A stretch of 64,000 bases of DNA from contig BSWB01000001.1 in NCBI GenBank assembly GCA_033239125.1, forward strand, positions 55,953,501 to 56,017,500. The letters are read 5' to 3'. Below the pieces are notes generated by a model. The model was given only the letters and a program-made list of their open reading frames with translations, did no database searches and had not been told where the DNA came from. Source of the stretch: Fagopyrum homotropicum (Eukaryota > Streptophyta > Magnoliopsida > Caryophyllales > Polygonaceae). The translations under genes were made by a program, and so were the position numbers. Of this stretch, positions 63,426-64,000 are shown piece by piece. Positions within the stretch are counted from its first letter, which is position 1. Every line of letters starts with the position of its first letter.

Positions 63426-64000
63426 GCATCTTTTCCGTCATATTTTTAATGAGTTCCGAAGACTCCAAACTCATCTTAACTTCACCAAAATCTTCAAGCT
63501 TCCTCTTGTTAGAGAGGACTTCTTCCTCTTGTTAGAGAAGATTTCCTTCAAGAATTTCCCATAAGCAGGCATACCTCAAATCGCATCAAGAAAATGTATG
63601 TTAATGTGCAATTTACTCATGAGATCAACAAACTTACCTAAATGCTTGTCTAGATGTGCTCTTGCTCTAGATTGCGGGAATGGCAAAGGAGGTTTATAAG
63701 CTGGAGGAGGAACGTAGACATCTTCCTTCTCCTTCTCTTTTTCCTTCTCAACGGGAACCTTAACGAATGTGGGCTGCGGGTCGGTGGTTGTTACACCACT
63801 TCTTGTAGTAATTGTCATTACTCTCCCCTTCGGATTGTCCTCCGTTTTTCCGGGAAGCTTCCCTTGATCTCTAGGAACTTCTTCGGCCTTGCTAAACACT
63901 TGATTTTCCAAAGCTTTTTGTGCTTTAGAAATCGAAGTAATGGAATTCTCCATTCCTTGCATCTTCCCCAAAATTCTTTCCATCATCGCTTCAAATTTGT
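63426..64000 (-). pseudogene. Athila-3 gag, C-terminal part (runs off window)
   Basis: The minus-strand ORF 63986-63576 matches the C-terminal gag of Athila-2: MMERILGKMQGMENSITSIS (coiled coil), KAEEVPRDQGKLPGKTEDNP, TRSGVTTTDPQP, DVYVPPPAYKPPLPFPQSRA and KFVDLMSKLHIN. A small internal insertion or duplication around 63500-63540 (CTTCCTCTTGTTAGAGA twice) and a stop near 63576 break it before the protease. The gag core, primer site and 5' LTR of Athila-3 lie beyond 64000. Confidence 0.87.

Overview
This is nuclear DNA from a flowering plant, most likely a eudicot. The signs are plant-type LTR retrotransposons (Athila and Tekay Ty3/gypsy lineages, several Ty1/copia families), CACTA and hAT DNA transposons, initiator-Met tRNA primer sites (TGGTATCAGAGC type), the Athila primer site (TGGCGCCGTTGCC) and one small auxin-up RNA (SAUR) gene. 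Nothing bacterial was seen. The species cannot be named from the sequence. Almost all of the window is nested transposable elements, and only about 41.7-42.1 kb looks like an ordinary host gene.

Left part (1-14.7 kb). A minus-strand copia element (Copia-1, LTR 912-2124) sits inside the integrase of a plus-strand Athila (Athila-1, 2125-6244). The 3' LTR of Athila-1 (4439-6244) interrupts the gag of an old plus-strand Tekay chromovirus (Chrom-1, 6245 to about 8.6 kb, with an LTR-like tail to 9868). A second Athila of the same family lies in opposite orientation (Athila-M, minus, LTR 9869-11687, pol from 12785 onward). Athila-1 and Athila-M therefore form a large inverted repeat around Chrom-1.

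Middle (14.7-32.8 kb). The reverse transcriptase of Athila-M is split by a CACTA transposon (14685-21240, 3-bp target duplication CAC). That transposon itself carries a second CACTA element (15100-18915, target duplication ATA). Athila-M resumes at 21244 and is cut at 22583 by Athila-2 (plus; LTR from 22584). Athila-2 has an open 1184-codon gag-protease frame. Most of its pol is missing and is replaced by an unusual ORF of about 355 codons whose C-terminal half is a diverged, catalytically dead integrase-like segment. Its 3' region is joined to an RNase H-integrase-3' region of a related element (Athila-4, 30172-32754).

Right-centre (32.8-43.9 kb). This holds a truncated copia of the Copia-1 family, a decayed second copia (gag and protease traces, plus strand), a third copia LTR (37360-37825), a decayed reverse-transcriptase-like gene split by a 371-bp hAT MITE with a perfect 8-bp target duplication, and the SAUR gene with its own TATA box. 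An LTR-like stretch ending in a primer site follows at about 43.3 kb.

Right part (43.9-64 kb). One long minus-strand Athila (Athila-3) runs from its 3' LTR (43891-46685, itself split by a copia LTR at 43991-45424) through an ATHILA ORF-1-like gene (48020-49182), integrase, RNase H and reverse transcriptase to protease and gag at the window end. A full-length Tekay chromovirus (51786-61833, target duplication GCTGC) is inserted in its reverse transcriptase.

The most unusual signals are: (i) a CCACGGCCGTGG-rich module found upstream of the LTR TATA box and again in the protease-RT linker of Athila elements; (ii) the Athila-2 ORF with a remodelled integrase; (iii) conserved non-coding blocks in Athila 3' regions; (iv) several precise rearrangement scars (146-bp, 332-bp and fold-back duplications).
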